From Alphaproteobacteria bacterium (GTDB lineage: Bacteria > Pseudomonadota > Alphaproteobacteria > JAUHZY01), in assembly GCA_030425825.1 (NCBI GenBank), contig JAUHZY010000001.1, forward strand, positions 1,606,834 to 1,662,365: a stretch of 55,532 bases of DNA. The letters run 5' to 3'. The first letter of the stretch is position 1. The number at the start of each line of letters is the position of its first letter. Below are positions 27,003-36,243 of the stretch, piece by piece. Both the position numbers and the translations under genes were made by a program. The notes beneath the pieces are model-generated. The model saw only the letters and a list, made by a program, of their open reading frames with translations. It did no database searches and was not told the origin of the DNA.

Positions 27003-27736
27003 CCACCATAACTCCTGACAAGTGATCCTGCAACCAGGTACCATCCGTCTATCAGGACAAAGAAAATAATTTTAAAAGGTAAGGAAACAATAACAGGCGG
27101 CAGCATCATCATTCCCATTGCCATAAGGATAGAAGCAACAACCATATCAACAACAAGAAAAGGAATGAAAAGTAAAAAGCCAATCTCAAAAGCTCTTTTA
27201 AGCTCACTAATCATAAAAGCTGGAATCAAAACCCGCAAAGAAAGATCATCTTCGGACTCGGGCTGTTCAGAGTTGCTTAAGTCAAGAAAAAGTAGGATGT
27301 CTTTTTTTCGTACGTTCTCTAACATAAACTTTTTGAAAGGCGCAGTTGTTCTTTCGAAAGCGGTTGTTTCATCAATTTGTTCATTAATAAGGGGTTTAAT
27401 ACCTGTTTGATACGCTGCTTCGAATGTAGGCGCCATCACAAACATTGTGAGGAATAAAGCAAGTGAAACAATCACATTCGCAGGAGGTGTTTGTTGTGTG
27501 CCCATCGCATTTTTAAGAAAGGATAAAACAACAATCATCCTGGTAAAGCATGTCACCATAATCAAAATCGAAGGTGCAAGGGACAAAATTGTGAGTAAAG
27601 CAATAAGGCGTAGAACCATGCCTGATGTTGAGCCACCACCATCTGCACCAAGGTCAATGTTAACAGCTTGGGAGAATGCGGGTGTTGCAAGGATCAGAGG
27701 CAGTAAGAAAAGGCCCCATTTATAAAACTTCTTCAT
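26999..27736 (-). CDS. fliP: Flagellar biosynthesis protein FliP
   Basis: Core subunit of the flagellar type III export gate (FliP5-FliQ4-FliR1). A cleavable signal peptide (LLPLILATPAFSQA) is followed by four membrane helices. Conserved segments are SLAPSILIMVTCFTRMIVVLSF, split here as SLAPSILIM and CFTRMIVVLSFL, then LIPAFMISELKRAFEIGF and the C-terminal VSLPFKIIFFVLIDGW. Length 245 aa is normal. The start overlaps fliO by ATGA. fliQ, fliR and flhB do not follow. Confidence 0.96.
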   Translation of the reverse strand: MKKFYKWGLFLLPLILATPAFSQAVNIDLGADGGGSTSGMVLRLIALLTILSLAPSILIMVTCFTRMIVVLSFLKNAMGTQQTPPANVIVSLALFLTMFVMAPTFEAAYQTGIKPLINEQIDETTAFERTTAPFKKFMLENVRKKDILLFLDLSNSEQPESEDDLSLRVLIPAFMISELKRAFEIGFLLFIPFLVVDMVVASILMAMGMMMLPPVIVSLPFKIIFFVLIDGWYLVAGSLVRSYGG

Positions 27737-28029
27737 TTCTTGGGCCCTTTTTTTGATTTCTTAGGGGTGCTAGAAATCACTTTTTCATCATTCATGCCCA
27801 GCAATATAAGATGCTCTTGATTGTCATGCTCCATAAGAACAAGGCGTCTTTTGGGGTCTAATTGAATCGACTCAGTTAAATAAAGGCGACGATCATTTTT
27901 GCCAGTTTTTTTCATAGGCAAACCATAAAGGCGTGGCGCCAACATTGGCAGCACCTTCCCTAAAAGAAGAATTAGGCCAATAATAAAGATCAAAGCAAAA
28001 AGAGATTCTATATAGGCACTTGCTGGCAT
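27733..28029 (-). CDS. fliO: Flagellar biosynthesis protein FliO-like
   Basis: Small membrane protein that assists FliP assembly in the flagellar export apparatus. One membrane helix (about residues 8-27) is followed by a cytosolic domain with LYLTESIQLDPKRRLVLMEH and HLILLGMN, the FliO pattern, and a lysine-rich tail. Length 98 aa is short but normal for FliO. It precedes fliP with a 4-bp overlap, which strongly supports the call, and lies 6 bp after tsaC. Confidence 0.85.
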   Translation of the reverse strand: MPASAYIESLFALIFIIGLILLLGKVLPMLAPRLYGLPMKKTGKNDRRLYLTESIQLDPKRRLVLMEHDNQEHLILLGMNDEKVISSTPKKSKKGPKK

Positions 28030-28035
28030 ATTTTG

Positions 28036-29004
28036 TTATTCCTTTATATTTTCCGCGCGACGCAGTCGATCATTGATAGATTTCCCCAATCCTATGTCGG
28101 GAATGGGTGTGATCGCAATGCCTTTTAAGTTTTTTTTCTCCACGAAATCTTCTAAAACATGCAGGGCATCAAAAAGATTATGCATTGCCTCTTTTAGATC
28201 GCCTCTTTTGCTAAGGTTGAGAGTTTTATGTTTGCTTGTTAAAGATGTTTTGCCAAAACACAGTAGGACTTCATCTGCATCAATAGAGGTTGCATTTGTC
28301 CTTAACGAGCATTGAGGACTGTAATGTCGTTTCATTTGTCCAGGTGCTTTGATGGCGGTATCATCGCTACAGTGATGGATGGTAGGAAGAATGTTTTTGA
28401 TTTCTTCTTGGGTAATGCCACCAGGTCTTAAAATGGCAGGTGGTGAAACGGTTGTGTCAATAATTGTAGACTCAATACCGACCAGACAAGCATCATCATC
28501 TTCTAAAATGCCATCTATTTTACCATTCAGGGTTTTTAAGACATGTGTGCTGCATGTGGGACTTAAGTGTTCTGAAAGGTTTGCGCTGGGGGCAGCCAGT
28601 GGTTTGTCGAGCGTTTTTGAAACTGCCAAAAAAGTCTCATGATTGGGCATGCGTACAGCAATCGTTTTAAGTCCTGCTGTGACAGAGGGTGCAATACTAT
28701 GTGAGTTTTTTAGATCAAGAATAATTGTCAGTGCACCAGGCCAAAAGGCATCCATAAGCTTTTGAGCTGTCTCGTTTATGACTGCAAATCTCTCTATTTG
28801 TTTTGTAGAGGACACATGTACAATGAGTGGATTAACTGCTGGTCTTTGTTTTGCAGCATAAATTTTATGAACAGCACTTTCATTCGTGGCATCACCAGCA
28901 AGCCCATAAACTGTTTCGGTTGCTATCGCAATGATATCACCTTCTTTTAAGGCATTTGCGACTTCTGCGATTTCGTTCTTTGTTTTTTTGTATAGTTTTG
29001 TCAT
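28036..29004 (-). CDS. tsaC: L-threonylcarbamoyladenylate synthase (Sua5/YwlC type)
   Basis: Makes threonylcarbamoyl-AMP from threonine, bicarbonate and ATP, the first step of t6A37 tRNA modification. The YrdC domain (about 1-200) shows TETVYGLAGDA, KQRPAVNPLIVHV and APSANLSEHLSPT. A C-terminal Sua5 domain (about 215-320) makes this the long form (322 aa). It is divergent from the parA gene across about 41 bp and heads the fliO-fliP-DUF192 run. tsaB is encoded at 11593-12219. Confidence 0.94.
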   Translation of the reverse strand: MTKLYKKTKNEIAEVANALKEGDIIAIATETVYGLAGDATNESAVHKIYAAKQRPAVNPLIVHVSSTKQIERFAVINETAQKLMDAFWPGALTIILDLKNSHSIAPSVTAGLKTIAVRMPNHETFLAVSKTLDKPLAAPSANLSEHLSPTCSTHVLKTLNGKIDGILEDDDACLVGIESTIIDTTVSPPAILRPGGITQEEIKNILPTIHHCSDDTAIKAPGQMKRHYSPQCSLRTNATSIDADEVLLCFGKTSLTSKHKTLNLSKRGDLKEAMHNLFDALHVLEDFVEKKNLKGIAITPIPDIGLGKSINDRLRRAENIKE

Positions 29005-29045
29005 AATCTTGGAGATATTAGATTAATTCATTGATGGAGGGAAGC

Positions 29046-29681
29046 GTGACGGCAAAAATATTTACCATTGCACAGCAAAAAGGTGGTGCGGGGAAAACGA
29101 CTCTTGTCGTTCATCTCGGGACATACTGGGCTTCGAAGAAGAAAAAAGTCTGCCTCATTGATATTGACCCACAAGGTTCTCTCTCTTTTTGGTATGAAAT
29201 GCGCCTAGAAAGTGTTGGTGAAAGTCCCTCTTTCCAAGTGCGGACTGTTTCGGGCTGGCGTATTGAAAGTGAAATCCGTCGTCTTGCAGACGAGTTTGAT
29301 GTTATTTTGATTGATTCGCCGCCGCATGCCGAAACAGAGTCACGTATTGCCGTGCGTGCCGCCGATCTTGTTCTTATTCCTGCACAGCCAAGTGCTGTTG
29401 ATGTATGGGCAACAACACCAACATTGAAGTTGGCCTCAGATGAGGGGACAGATGCGTTGGTTGTTTTAAACCGTATTTCGCAACGCTCTATTTCATTGAA
29501 TGAGGATGTTATTGCGCGTGTTAAGGAAATGGGTGCAGATGTCGCGAAGAGCGCATTACGCAATTATACAGCATTTTCGCGCAGTATTTCAGAAGGTAAG
29601 GGCGTTGCAGAAAAGCACAAAACACATAATGCAACGAAAGATATCGAAGCTTTGGCTACTGAAGTCTGGAAAAGAGCTTAG
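29046..29681 (+). CDS. ParA family ATPase (orphan)
   Basis: Deviant-Walker ATPase of the ParA/MinD class, used to position plasmids, chromosomes or large complexes. The Walker A motif is QKGGAGKTT, followed by CLIDIDPQGSLS and ILIDSPPH. It lacks an N-terminal DNA-binding extension and no parB follows, so its cargo is unknown. The frame opens at a TTG at 29031, but GGAGGG at 29036-29041 points to the GTG at 29046 as the start, giving 211 residues. The stop interlocks with the convergent DUF177 gene (TTAG, 29678-29681). Confidence 0.88.
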   Translation: MTAKIFTIAQQKGGAGKTTLVVHLGTYWASKKKKVCLIDIDPQGSLSFWYEMRLESVGESPSFQVRTVSGWRIESEIRRLADEFDVILIDSPPHAETESRIAVRAADLVLIPAQPSAVDVWATTPTLKLASDEGTDALVVLNRISQRSISLNEDVIARVKEMGADVAKSALRNYTAFSRSISEGKGVAEKHKTHNATKDIEALATEVWKRA

Positions 29682-30268
29682 GCACTTTCTCCCAGTTCTT
29701 TCAAGACGGCAAAGGGGCTGTTTGCCTGCGTTGCTTCCGTGATAACTTTTACGTTCGAAACATTAATACCTTTTATGGCTTCAGCCAAGTTTGCGCCTGG
29801 AGAGCGCGGGTATGGATTGATGCCAAGTGAAAGTTGTTGTGCTAAAAGCTCACCAATATCTAACTGGTTATTGATGATAGGCTCAGGGCCGTCACTGAAA
29901 AATGTTTCATCAAGGCAGAAATCATCCCATGTTGTGCTTGGGTCAAACACTAGATTAAAGTCATCAACGATCGCTACCTTAAAACTGTTTAGTGTGACCA
30001 CACATGTTTGGTCTAACTGAGCTTCGAGTGAGCCTTTTACTTTGATTAACCCATTTTTGCGATAAATTTTAAAAGACCCTTTCAAAGAGTGAATTGCAGA
30101 GACATGAAAGCGTGTTGCCAAGGCGGCGCGCTCTATATCTGTTGCTTCTATGTGAAACTCTGCGGGGTGTTCTTTAAGTGTTTTAACTGAAAATACACGG
30201 CTCATCTCTGGCGCGTAGAGACAGTTATCATGCTTGGATTGTAAGGGGTTTTCGAGAGTATAAGTCAT
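29678..30268 (-). CDS. DUF177 / YceD family protein
   Basis: Member of the YceD (DUF177) family, found with ribosomal protein L32 genes in many bacteria and linked to 23S rRNA accumulation in some organisms; its role here is not established. The family pattern is visible from GSFKIYRKNGLIKVKGSL and QTCVVTL through LDIGELLAQQLSLGINPYPR to the C-terminal NSPFAVLKEL. The start at 30268 follows a strong GGGAGG. It is the third gene of a carA-lipB-DUF177 run; rpmF is not adjacent. Confidence 0.84.
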   Translation of the reverse strand: MTYTLENPLQSKHDNCLYAPEMSRVFSVKTLKEHPAEFHIEATDIERAALATRFHVSAIHSLKGSFKIYRKNGLIKVKGSLEAQLDQTCVVTLNSFKVAIVDDFNLVFDPSTTWDDFCLDETFFSDGPEPIINNQLDIGELLAQQLSLGINPYPRSPGANLAEAIKGINVSNVKVITEATQANSPFAVLKELGESA

Positions 30269-30308
30269 TACGTCCTCCCATATCTAGGGGTGAAGGAATA
30301 TCTCTATA

Positions 30309-30953
30309 CTAAATGTACGATATATTGAATGTTTTTGCAAAAGAATCTTGTAAAACTGAGACAATTTTCTCTTTTTTAGCATCAACATTTAAGTCTGCCA
30401 AAGAGGTCACACCGTAGGTGGAAAGACCACAAGGAACGATCCCATCAAAGTGAGAAAGGTCAGGGTCAATATTAAGAGAAATGCCGTGGAACGTCACCCA
30501 TTTCCTAACGCGCACGCCAATCGCTGCTATTTTTTTTTCACTGCCGTCAGGCATTTTTACCCAGATGCCAACACGATTTTCACGGCGTTCTCCGGTGATG
30601 CCAAGTTGCGACAGTGAGTTGATCAGGCATTCCTCCAAGGAACAGATGAACTTTTTTAAATCTTTCTCGCCTTTACTGAGATCTAGCATAACATAAATAA
30701 CAAGCTGTCCTGGGCCGTGATAAGTGAATTGACCGCCTCGCCCTGTTTTATAAACAGGAAATCGTTCAGGTGTTAAGAGGTCTTCTTTTTGTGCGCTAAC
30801 GCCTTCAGTATAAAGAGGTGGGTGTTCCAGTGCCCAAAAACATGAAGGGGATTTTCCATCAATGATATCTTGAACACGGTTTTCCATGAATGTTAATGCA
30901 TCGGGATATGAAATTAAATCGGAAGCATTCTTCCATTCAACCTGTAAAGTCAT
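30309..30953 (-). CDS. lipB: Octanoyltransferase LipB
   Basis: Moves octanoyl groups from acyl carrier protein to lipoyl domains of 2-oxoacid dehydrogenases and the glycine cleavage system. RGGQFTYHGPGQLVIY is the family signature. The catalytic lysine lies in RVRKWVTFHG and the catalytic cysteine in GIVPCG. Length 214 aa is normal. The start overlaps the carA stop by 4 bp. lipA is not in the window. Confidence 0.95.
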   Translation of the reverse strand: MTLQVEWKNASDLISYPDALTFMENRVQDIIDGKSPSCFWALEHPPLYTEGVSAQKEDLLTPERFPVYKTGRGGQFTYHGPGQLVIYVMLDLSKGEKDLKKFICSLEECLINSLSQLGITGERRENRVGIWVKMPDGSEKKIAAIGVRVRKWVTFHGISLNIDPDLSHFDGIVPCGLSTYGVTSLADLNVDAKKEKIVSVLQDSFAKTFNISYI

Positions 30954-32116
30954 GCCGCCGTTTTTGATTTTTTATGTGCATCAATCATGCTTGTAAAGCG
31001 CTCGAAAAGATAAAAGCTGTCTTGTGGACCAGGCGAGGCTTCAGGGTGATATTGAACCGCAAAAATAGGTTTGTCTTTGACAGCAATCCCTTCCAGGGTG
31101 CCATCAAACAATGAGACATGAGAGCGCATTACATTATCAGGAAGTGAATCTTCTAAAACACAAAAGCCGTGATTTTGTGATGTAATTTCTACTTTATTTG
31201 TTGTGAAGTCCTTGACGGGTTGATTGGCGCCGCGATGACCAATTGCCATTTTTGCTGTTTTCCCACCAAGCGCAATACCAAGCAGCTGATGACCTAGGCA
31301 AATTCCAAAAATAGGGAGATTTTTTTCAATCAAGGCTTGGATTGTTGGCACAGCATATTGTCCAGTTGCATGTGGATCGCCAGGACCATTTGAAAGAAAA
31401 ACACCATCAGGGTTGTAGGCTAAAATCTCTTCAGCTGATGTTCGTGCTGGGACAACTGTGACGTCGCATCCCGCATCAGCCAGGCATCTTAAAATGTTTC
31501 TTTTAATACCAAAATCGATCGCAACAATCTTGTGTTTAAAGTCATTACGTTTGACATAACCTTTGCCGATTTCCCATCCACCTTCTTGCCAGTGATACGG
31601 TTGAGAGCAAGTAACGTCTTGCGCTAAGTCTAGGCCTTCCATTAATGTGTGGCCCGCTGCAACAGACTTTAAGTAATCAATATCAATTTCACCATCAGTT
31701 ACATAGGCAATCGCAGCGTTACAAAAACCTGCTTTCCGAATGTGGCGTGTTAGGCGCCTGGTATCAACATTTGAAATACCGACGAGGCCATTCTTTTCTA
31801 GCCATGTTTGCAGATGGTCTTTTTTGCGCCAGTTTGCAGGCTGTGTGATATCTTCACGAACGATAAGGCCGTTACAAAACGCTTTATCTGCTTCCGTATC
31901 TTCATCATTGGTACCAACATTGCCAATATGTGGGAATGTAAAGGTGATGATTTGTCCAGCGTAAGAAGGGTCTGTTAGGATCTCTTGATAGCCTGTCATT
32001 GAGGTGTTAAAGCAAAGCTCGCCAACAGTAACACCTGTCGCGCCAATGCCCTTACCCCAAAAATGTGTGCCATCGGCTAAAACAATAACTGCGTCTTTTT
32101 TATTTATGTGCTTCAT
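30950..32116 (-). CDS. carA: Carbamoyl-phosphate synthase small subunit
   Basis: Glutaminase subunit supplying ammonia to CarB for arginine and pyrimidine synthesis. The N-terminal CPSase domain (LADGTHFWGKGIGA, FNTSMTGYQEILTDPSY) is followed by a class I glutaminase domain with catalytic cysteine in FGICLGHQ and the H/E pair in QYHPEASPG. The frame runs upstream to 32257, adding an aromatic stretch not found in the family; the ATG at 32116 gives 388 aa, the usual length. carB is not adjacent. Divergence from yqeY is a common alphaproteobacterial layout. Confidence 0.95.
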   Translation of the reverse strand: MKHINKKDAVIVLADGTHFWGKGIGATGVTVGELCFNTSMTGYQEILTDPSYAGQIITFTFPHIGNVGTNDEDTEADKAFCNGLIVREDITQPANWRKKDHLQTWLEKNGLVGISNVDTRRLTRHIRKAGFCNAAIAYVTDGEIDIDYLKSVAAGHTLMEGLDLAQDVTCSQPYHWQEGGWEIGKGYVKRNDFKHKIVAIDFGIKRNILRCLADAGCDVTVVPARTSAEEILAYNPDGVFLSNGPGDPHATGQYAVPTIQALIEKNLPIFGICLGHQLLGIALGGKTAKMAIGHRGANQPVKDFTTNKVEITSQNHGFCVLEDSLPDNVMRSHVSLFDGTLEGIAVKDKPIFAVQYHPEASPGPQDSFYLFERFTSMIDAHKKSKTAA

Positions 32117-32163
32117 GTTATTCAAGTGATATACAACTTTCAAATTCAAACAAATTGTCTTAT

Positions 32164-32191
32164 GTTTTATCAAACTGCTGTCGAAGGTCAA
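32164..32191 (-). promoter_or_regulatory. Possible carA promoter
   Basis: On the minus strand, TTGACC (32191-32186) and TAAAAC (32169-32164) are separated by 16 bp, with a leader of about 40 nt to the carA ATG at 32116. The -35 is good and the -10 is mediocre. No pyrimidine or arginine attenuator can be seen. Confidence 0.33.
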
Positions 32192-32229
32192 TGACTTTCT
32201 TTTAAAGAAGTATAATAACGAGGTGTAAA

Positions 32230-32700
32230 ATGACAAATAACTCTTTGCGTGAAACAATCAAAGAAGCGATGAAAACCGCTATGAAGGCAAAAAACTCGGA
32301 AGAGTTGGCAGCCATTCGAATGATTTTATCGAAAATCAAAGATGCTGATATTAATGCCAGGACAAGTGGAAATAACGATGGTATCTCAGATGCTGAGATT
32401 CTTTCTGTCTTACAAAGCATGACAAAACAGCGTCGTGAATCTATCAAAATGTATGAAGATGGTGGTCGTGATGAGTTGGCGCAAAAAGAAAAAGATGAAA
32501 TTGCAGTCATCGAGAAGTTTTTGCCACAACAAATGAATGAAGTTGAAATGAAAGAGGCAATCCAAAAGCTTGTTGGTGAGGTTGGCGCACAATCTGTTAA
32601 AGACATGGGTAAAGTGATGGGTGCCTTGAAGACACAATATGCTGGCCAGCTTGATATGTCGAAGGCGGGTCCTCTTGTGAAAGAAGTATTAAACGGATGA
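32230..32700 (+). CDS. yqeY: GatB/YqeY domain protein
   Basis: Small helical protein related to the C-terminal tRNA-binding region of GatB; its cellular role is not settled. MKTAMKAKNSEELAAIRMIL, YEDGGRDELAQKEKDEI and the C-terminal KDMGKVMGALK are the family features. Length 156 aa is normal. The ribosome-binding site GAGG is at 32220-32223. It opens a plus-strand run to 42295 and overlaps the next gene by ATGA. In many alphaproteobacteria dnaG and rpoD follow yqeY; here they do not. Confidence 0.92.
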   Translation: MTNNSLRETIKEAMKTAMKAKNSEELAAIRMILSKIKDADINARTSGNNDGISDAEILSVLQSMTKQRRESIKMYEDGGRDELAQKEKDEIAVIEKFLPQQMNEVEMKEAIQKLVGEVGAQSVKDMGKVMGALKTQYAGQLDMSKAGPLVKEVLNG

Positions 32701-33503
32701 GTGAAACACTTTTTCCTATGGATGACACGGCTCATCACGGGCAGATTGTTGCGGTTGCTTCTGGTAAGGGTGGTGTTGGTAAAACCTGGTTTTCAATCAC
32801 GTTGTCACATGCGCTTGCCAAGTTGGGAAAGCGTGTCCTGCTGTTTGATGGTGACCTTGGTATGGCAAATGTTGATATCCAGTTGGGGCTGATGCCAGAA
32901 GTTGACCTTGCCGATGTTATCTCAGGGCAAAAAAACCTTAAAGATGTCATCTATCATTATACAGATAAAAGTGAAAAGGTTTCTTTCGATATTATCCCTG
33001 GTCGCTCTGGATCAACGAGCTTGACGCAGATGCCGATGTCAAAAGTGATGGCTTTGCGTGCAGATCTGGCTGTTTTGTCAAAAGATTATGATTATGTTCT
33101 CATTGATTTAGGTGCGGGTGTTGATCCCTCTATTAGACATTTTGTCGCAGAAGCTGATCATGGTTTCATTGTTTCTACGCAAGAGCCTACATCTATGACA
33201 GATGCATATGCTTTTATTAAGCTTCTCAAAAAAGAGGCGCCAGAGAAAGATATTCACCTTGTTGTAAATCAAGCTTTAACACTTAAAGATGGAAATGATG
33301 TATATGCCTCTTTGAGGAAAGTAAGTGAAAAATTCTTACAAACAACTTTTGATTTAATGGGTATTATCCGCTTTGATAAGAAAGTGCCAGAATCTATTCG
33401 TTATCAATCTCCAATTTTAACACGCCATCCAAATGTGAGGCCAGCAAACGATGTTGAGTCGGTTGCAAAAAAACTAATAAAATTAAACAAAAAAACATCT
33501 TAA
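32697..33503 (+). CDS. MinD/ParA-type ATPase, FlhG-like
   Basis: Deviant-Walker ATPase most like FlhG/YlxH, which sets flagellar number and place. Walker A is GKGGVGKTW, with tryptophan in place of the usual N or T after [20 protein letters not shown] is the FlhG-type switch region and [10 protein letters not shown] is Walker B-like. The C-terminal half includes [19 protein letters not shown], also typical. It lacks a clear amphipathic membrane-targeting helix at the end. No flhF is next to it. A MinD-like or septum role is the alternative. Confidence 0.78.
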   Translation: MSETLFPMDDTAHHGQIVAVASGKGGVGKTWFSITLSHALAKLGKRVLLFDGDLGMANVDIQLGLMPEVDLADVISGQKNLKDVIYHYTDKSEKVSFDIIPGRSGSTSLTQMPMSKVMALRADLAVLSKDYDYVLIDLGAGVDPSIRHFVAEADHGFIVSTQEPTSMTDAYAFIKLLKKEAPEKDIHLVVNQALTLKDGNDVYASLRKVSEKFLQTTFDLMGIIRFDKKVPESIRYQSPILTRHPNVRPANDVESVAKKLIKLNKKTS

Positions 33504-33514
33504 GAAAGAGGATT

Positions 33515-35260
33515 ATGATGCGTTGTGCATTTTCATTTATAAAAGACCAGTTAGTTAGTATTCTCAAAGGCTATGATCTAAGTGAAGGGTTTGAAGGCCG
33601 TATTACGGTTGAGCCACCTAAAGACTTATCTCACGGAGATATGGCTACAAATGCTGCAATGGTTTTGTGTAAACAAGTTGGGCAAAATCCAAGGCAATTT
33701 GCCGAAGACCTAAAGCAAAAACTTGAAAAGATTTCTGGCATTGAGTCAATTGATATTGCAGGTCCTGGCTTTATCAATATGCGTCTGACTAAATCTTTCT
33801 GGCTGGACCGTTTGCGTGATATTTTGCAAGCAGGTACATCATATGGCGACAGCGATCAGGGTGCATCCCATAAAGTGAATGTTGAATATGTTTCTGCAAA
33901 CCCTACAGGTCCAATGCATGTTGGTCATACGAGAGGTGCTGTTTTAGGAGATGTGTTGTGTAATTTATTAGCTAAAGTTGGCTATGATGTCACCCGAGAA
34001 TACTACATCAATGATGCAGGTTCACAGATAGATGTGTTAGCAGAGTCTGCTTACCTTCGGTATCTAGAAGCTTTAGGAGAAGATATAGGTGAGATTCCTT
34101 CTGGGCTTTATCCAGGGGATTACTTGGTACCTGTAGGTCAAAAGCTAAAAGATGAATTTAATATATCTTTGAAGAGCCTAGACAAAGCATCTCGTGCAGA
34201 AAAAATTAAACCGGTTGTTTTATCTATGATGATGGAAATGATCCGTTGTGATCTGGATTTGTTGGGTGTTGTACATGATGTGTTTACTTCAGAGCAAGAA
34301 TTGCGGGATAGTGGCGCAGTTGATCGCGCACTGAAGGTGTTAGAGGATAAGGATCTTTTATACATAGGTGTTTTGGAGCCACCAAAAGGGAAGAAGCCTG
34401 ATGATTGGGAAGAGCGTCCACAAACATTATTCAAGTCGACAGAGTTTGGTGACGATGTTGATCGTCCGATTAAAAAGTCTGATGGGTCATGGACCTATTT
34501 TGCGCCAGATATTGCTTACCATTATGATAAATTCGCACGTGGTTTTACATCTATGATTGATATTTTAGGTGCTGATCATGGTGGTTATGTGAAGCGTATT
34601 CAGTCAGCAACGCGTGCTGTGAGTGATGATAAAGCTTCTTTGGACGTACAAATTTGTCAGCTAGTCAACCTGATGGAGGGTGGTGTCCCCGTTAAGATGT
34701 CAAAGCGGGCAGGCAATATCGTAACATTAAAAGACATTGTTGAAAAAGTTGGTAAAGATGTTGTGCGCTTTATGATGGTGACCCGCAAGAATGACACAAC
34801 TTTAGATTTTGATTTGAAAAAAGCGCTTGAGCAATCAAAAGATAACCCTATTTTTTACGTACAATATGCACATGCAAGATGTTGTTCTGTCTTCCAGCAC
34901 GCTTTAGAAATGTTTGATTCTGAGGGTTTAGAAGATTTAGCGTTATCAGAGAGTGATTTTGAAGGTTTAGAAAATGATGCTGAATTAAACTTACTTAAAA
35001 TGTTGAGTCATTGGCCGCGTGTTGTTGATAGCGCTGCTTCACATCACGAGCCGCATCGCTTGGCTTATTACCTTTTTGACGTTGCCGGAGCCTTGCACGG
35101 CCTTTGGAGTATGGGGCGAGATGATGCAAATTTACGATTCTTACTTGAAGATGACCTTGTCAAAACAAAGGCGAGACTTGCGTTGCTGCGCGCATGTAGT
35201 ATTATCATAGCATCGGGTCTGCATGTTTTTGGTATTAAACCAGTTGAAGAAATGCGCTAA
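33515..35260 (+). CDS. argS: Arginyl-tRNA synthetase
   Basis: Class I aminoacyl-tRNA synthetase charging tRNA-Arg. An N-terminal Add1-like domain (about 1-110) precedes the catalytic core with the HIGH-type motif HVGHTRG and a KMSK motif in VKMSKRAGN; a DALR anticodon-binding domain closes the protein. Length 581 aa is normal. It starts 11 bp after the FlhG-like gene. It heads the conserved block argS-SPOR-nagZ-tat. Confidence 0.96.
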   Translation: MMRCAFSFIKDQLVSILKGYDLSEGFEGRITVEPPKDLSHGDMATNAAMVLCKQVGQNPRQFAEDLKQKLEKISGIESIDIAGPGFINMRLTKSFWLDRLRDILQAGTSYGDSDQGASHKVNVEYVSANPTGPMHVGHTRGAVLGDVLCNLLAKVGYDVTREYYINDAGSQIDVLAESAYLRYLEALGEDIGEIPSGLYPGDYLVPVGQKLKDEFNISLKSLDKASRAEKIKPVVLSMMMEMIRCDLDLLGVVHDVFTSEQELRDSGAVDRALKVLEDKDLLYIGVLEPPKGKKPDDWEERPQTLFKSTEFGDDVDRPIKKSDGSWTYFAPDIAYHYDKFARGFTSMIDILGADHGGYVKRIQSATRAVSDDKASLDVQICQLVNLMEGGVPVKMSKRAGNIVTLKDIVEKVGKDVVRFMMVTRKNDTTLDFDLKKALEQSKDNPIFYVQYAHARCCSVFQHALEMFDSEGLEDLALSESDFEGLENDAELNLLKMLSHWPRVVDSAASHHEPHRLAYYLFDVAGALHGLWSMGRDDANLRFLLEDDLVKTKARLALLRACSIIIASGLHVFGIKPVEEMR

Positions 35261-35289
35261 TACCCTTCCTCTTTAAGGGATATGTGAAA

Positions 35290-36243
35290 ATGAACAATGA
35301 TTTTGAACAAAATTTATCTGACCAGGTTCTAGGGTCGCTAAATGATGACTCTGAACAAAAAACGATAAAATGGCTTTCTTATTTTTTAGCATTTCTATGT
35401 ATAGCAGCTTTTATTGCTGTGATTTGGTACCTTTATTCAATGAGCCAGTCTATTGGCAACAAAGGCGATAACAAAGATGTTGCCGTTATTACAGCGCCTG
35501 AAGGGCCTGTTAAAGTAAAGCCAGATAATCCTGGTGGTATGAAAATACCACATCAAGATAAACTTGTTTTCCAAACACTTCTTCCTGAAGAGAAGGCGCA
35601 AAAAGAAACGGTTCTTCCCAAGCCTGAAAAACCAATTGAAAAAAGCGAAGAAGACGAAGCAAAATCTTTAGAAGATAAAATCAAGATGATTGATCAGATT
35701 ACAGAAGAGCCTGTTACGATCTTGCTTGCTGCTTCAGACGAGAAAAAAGATGAAGTTAAGTCGGGTCATGATAAGGCGGTTCCAGATATTGCTGTTAAAG
35801 AAGTGAAGAAGCCGGCTGCCAAACCAAGCCCTGTTATGTTGAATGATAAAAAAGAAGAGAAGAAAGTAAAGCCTGTTGCAAAAGAGGCGCCGAAGTTGGC
35901 TGAAGAAAAAGTTGTGAAAGTGCAGCCACAACCAAAGCCTGTTCCTAAGGCAAATCCCAAGCCACAAGTTGTTACATCAATTCCAGATGGTACAGCAGGT
36001 AGTTATCGTGTGCAATTAGGCGCGTATCGAGATATGCGTGTCTCGGTTGCAGAAGGGAATCGTCTAAAAAGTAAGTTTGATGTTTTGTCTAACTTGATGG
36101 TTTATACTCCCAAGGCCGATTTAGGTCCCAAAGGCGCGATGTATCGTGTGCAATTAGGGCCTTTGAAAAATAGATCAGAAGCCGAGCGTGTCTGTTCCAA
36201 CCTTAAGAAGTCGGGTCAAGGGTGCTTCATTGCCAGAAAATAG
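35290..36243 (+). CDS. SPOR-domain membrane protein
   Basis: Bitopic inner-membrane protein with a C-terminal SPOR domain, which binds denuded septal peptidoglycan and targets proteins to the division site. A short cytoplasmic N-terminus is followed by a membrane helix (WLSYFLAFLCIAAFIAVIWYL, about residues 29-49), a long Pro/Lys/Glu-rich periplasmic linker and the SPOR domain (last 80 residues, from SYRVQLGAYRD to CFIARK). A GTG at 35284 is in frame; AAGGGA at 35275-35280 is better spaced for the ATG at 35290. It overlaps nagZ by 14 bp if nagZ starts at TTG. Confidence 0.88.
   Translation: MNNDFEQNLSDQVLGSLNDDSEQKTIKWLSYFLAFLCIAAFIAVIWYLYSMSQSIGNKGDNKDVAVITAPEGPVKVKPDNPGGMKIPHQDKLVFQTLLPEEKAQKETVLPKPEKPIEKSEEDEAKSLEDKIKMIDQITEEPVTILLAASDEKKDEVKSGHDKAVPDIAVKEVKKPAAKPSPVMLNDKKEEKKVKPVAKEAPKLAEEKVVKVQPQPKPVPKANPKPQVVTSIPDGTAGSYRVQLGAYRDMRVSVAEGNRLKSKFDVLSNLMVYTPKADLGPKGAMYRVQLGPLKNRSEAERVCSNLKKSGQGCFIARK

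Noticed and set aside
32211-32216. Perfect TATAAT ahead of yqeY
   Set aside because: It lies 13 bp before the ATG, so transcription would start inside the ribosome-binding site, and there is no -35 at 16-18 bp spacing. It may be chance in AT-rich sequence.
32117-32257. N-terminal extension of CarA to 32257
   Set aside because: The added 47 residues are aromatic and unlike any CarA; they run into the yqeY coding start. The ATG at 32116 gives the normal N-terminus.
35265-35280. Possible terminator after argS (CCCTT / AAGGG)
   Set aside because: The stem is only 5 bp, has no T-run, and the right arm is the ribosome-binding site of the SPOR gene.
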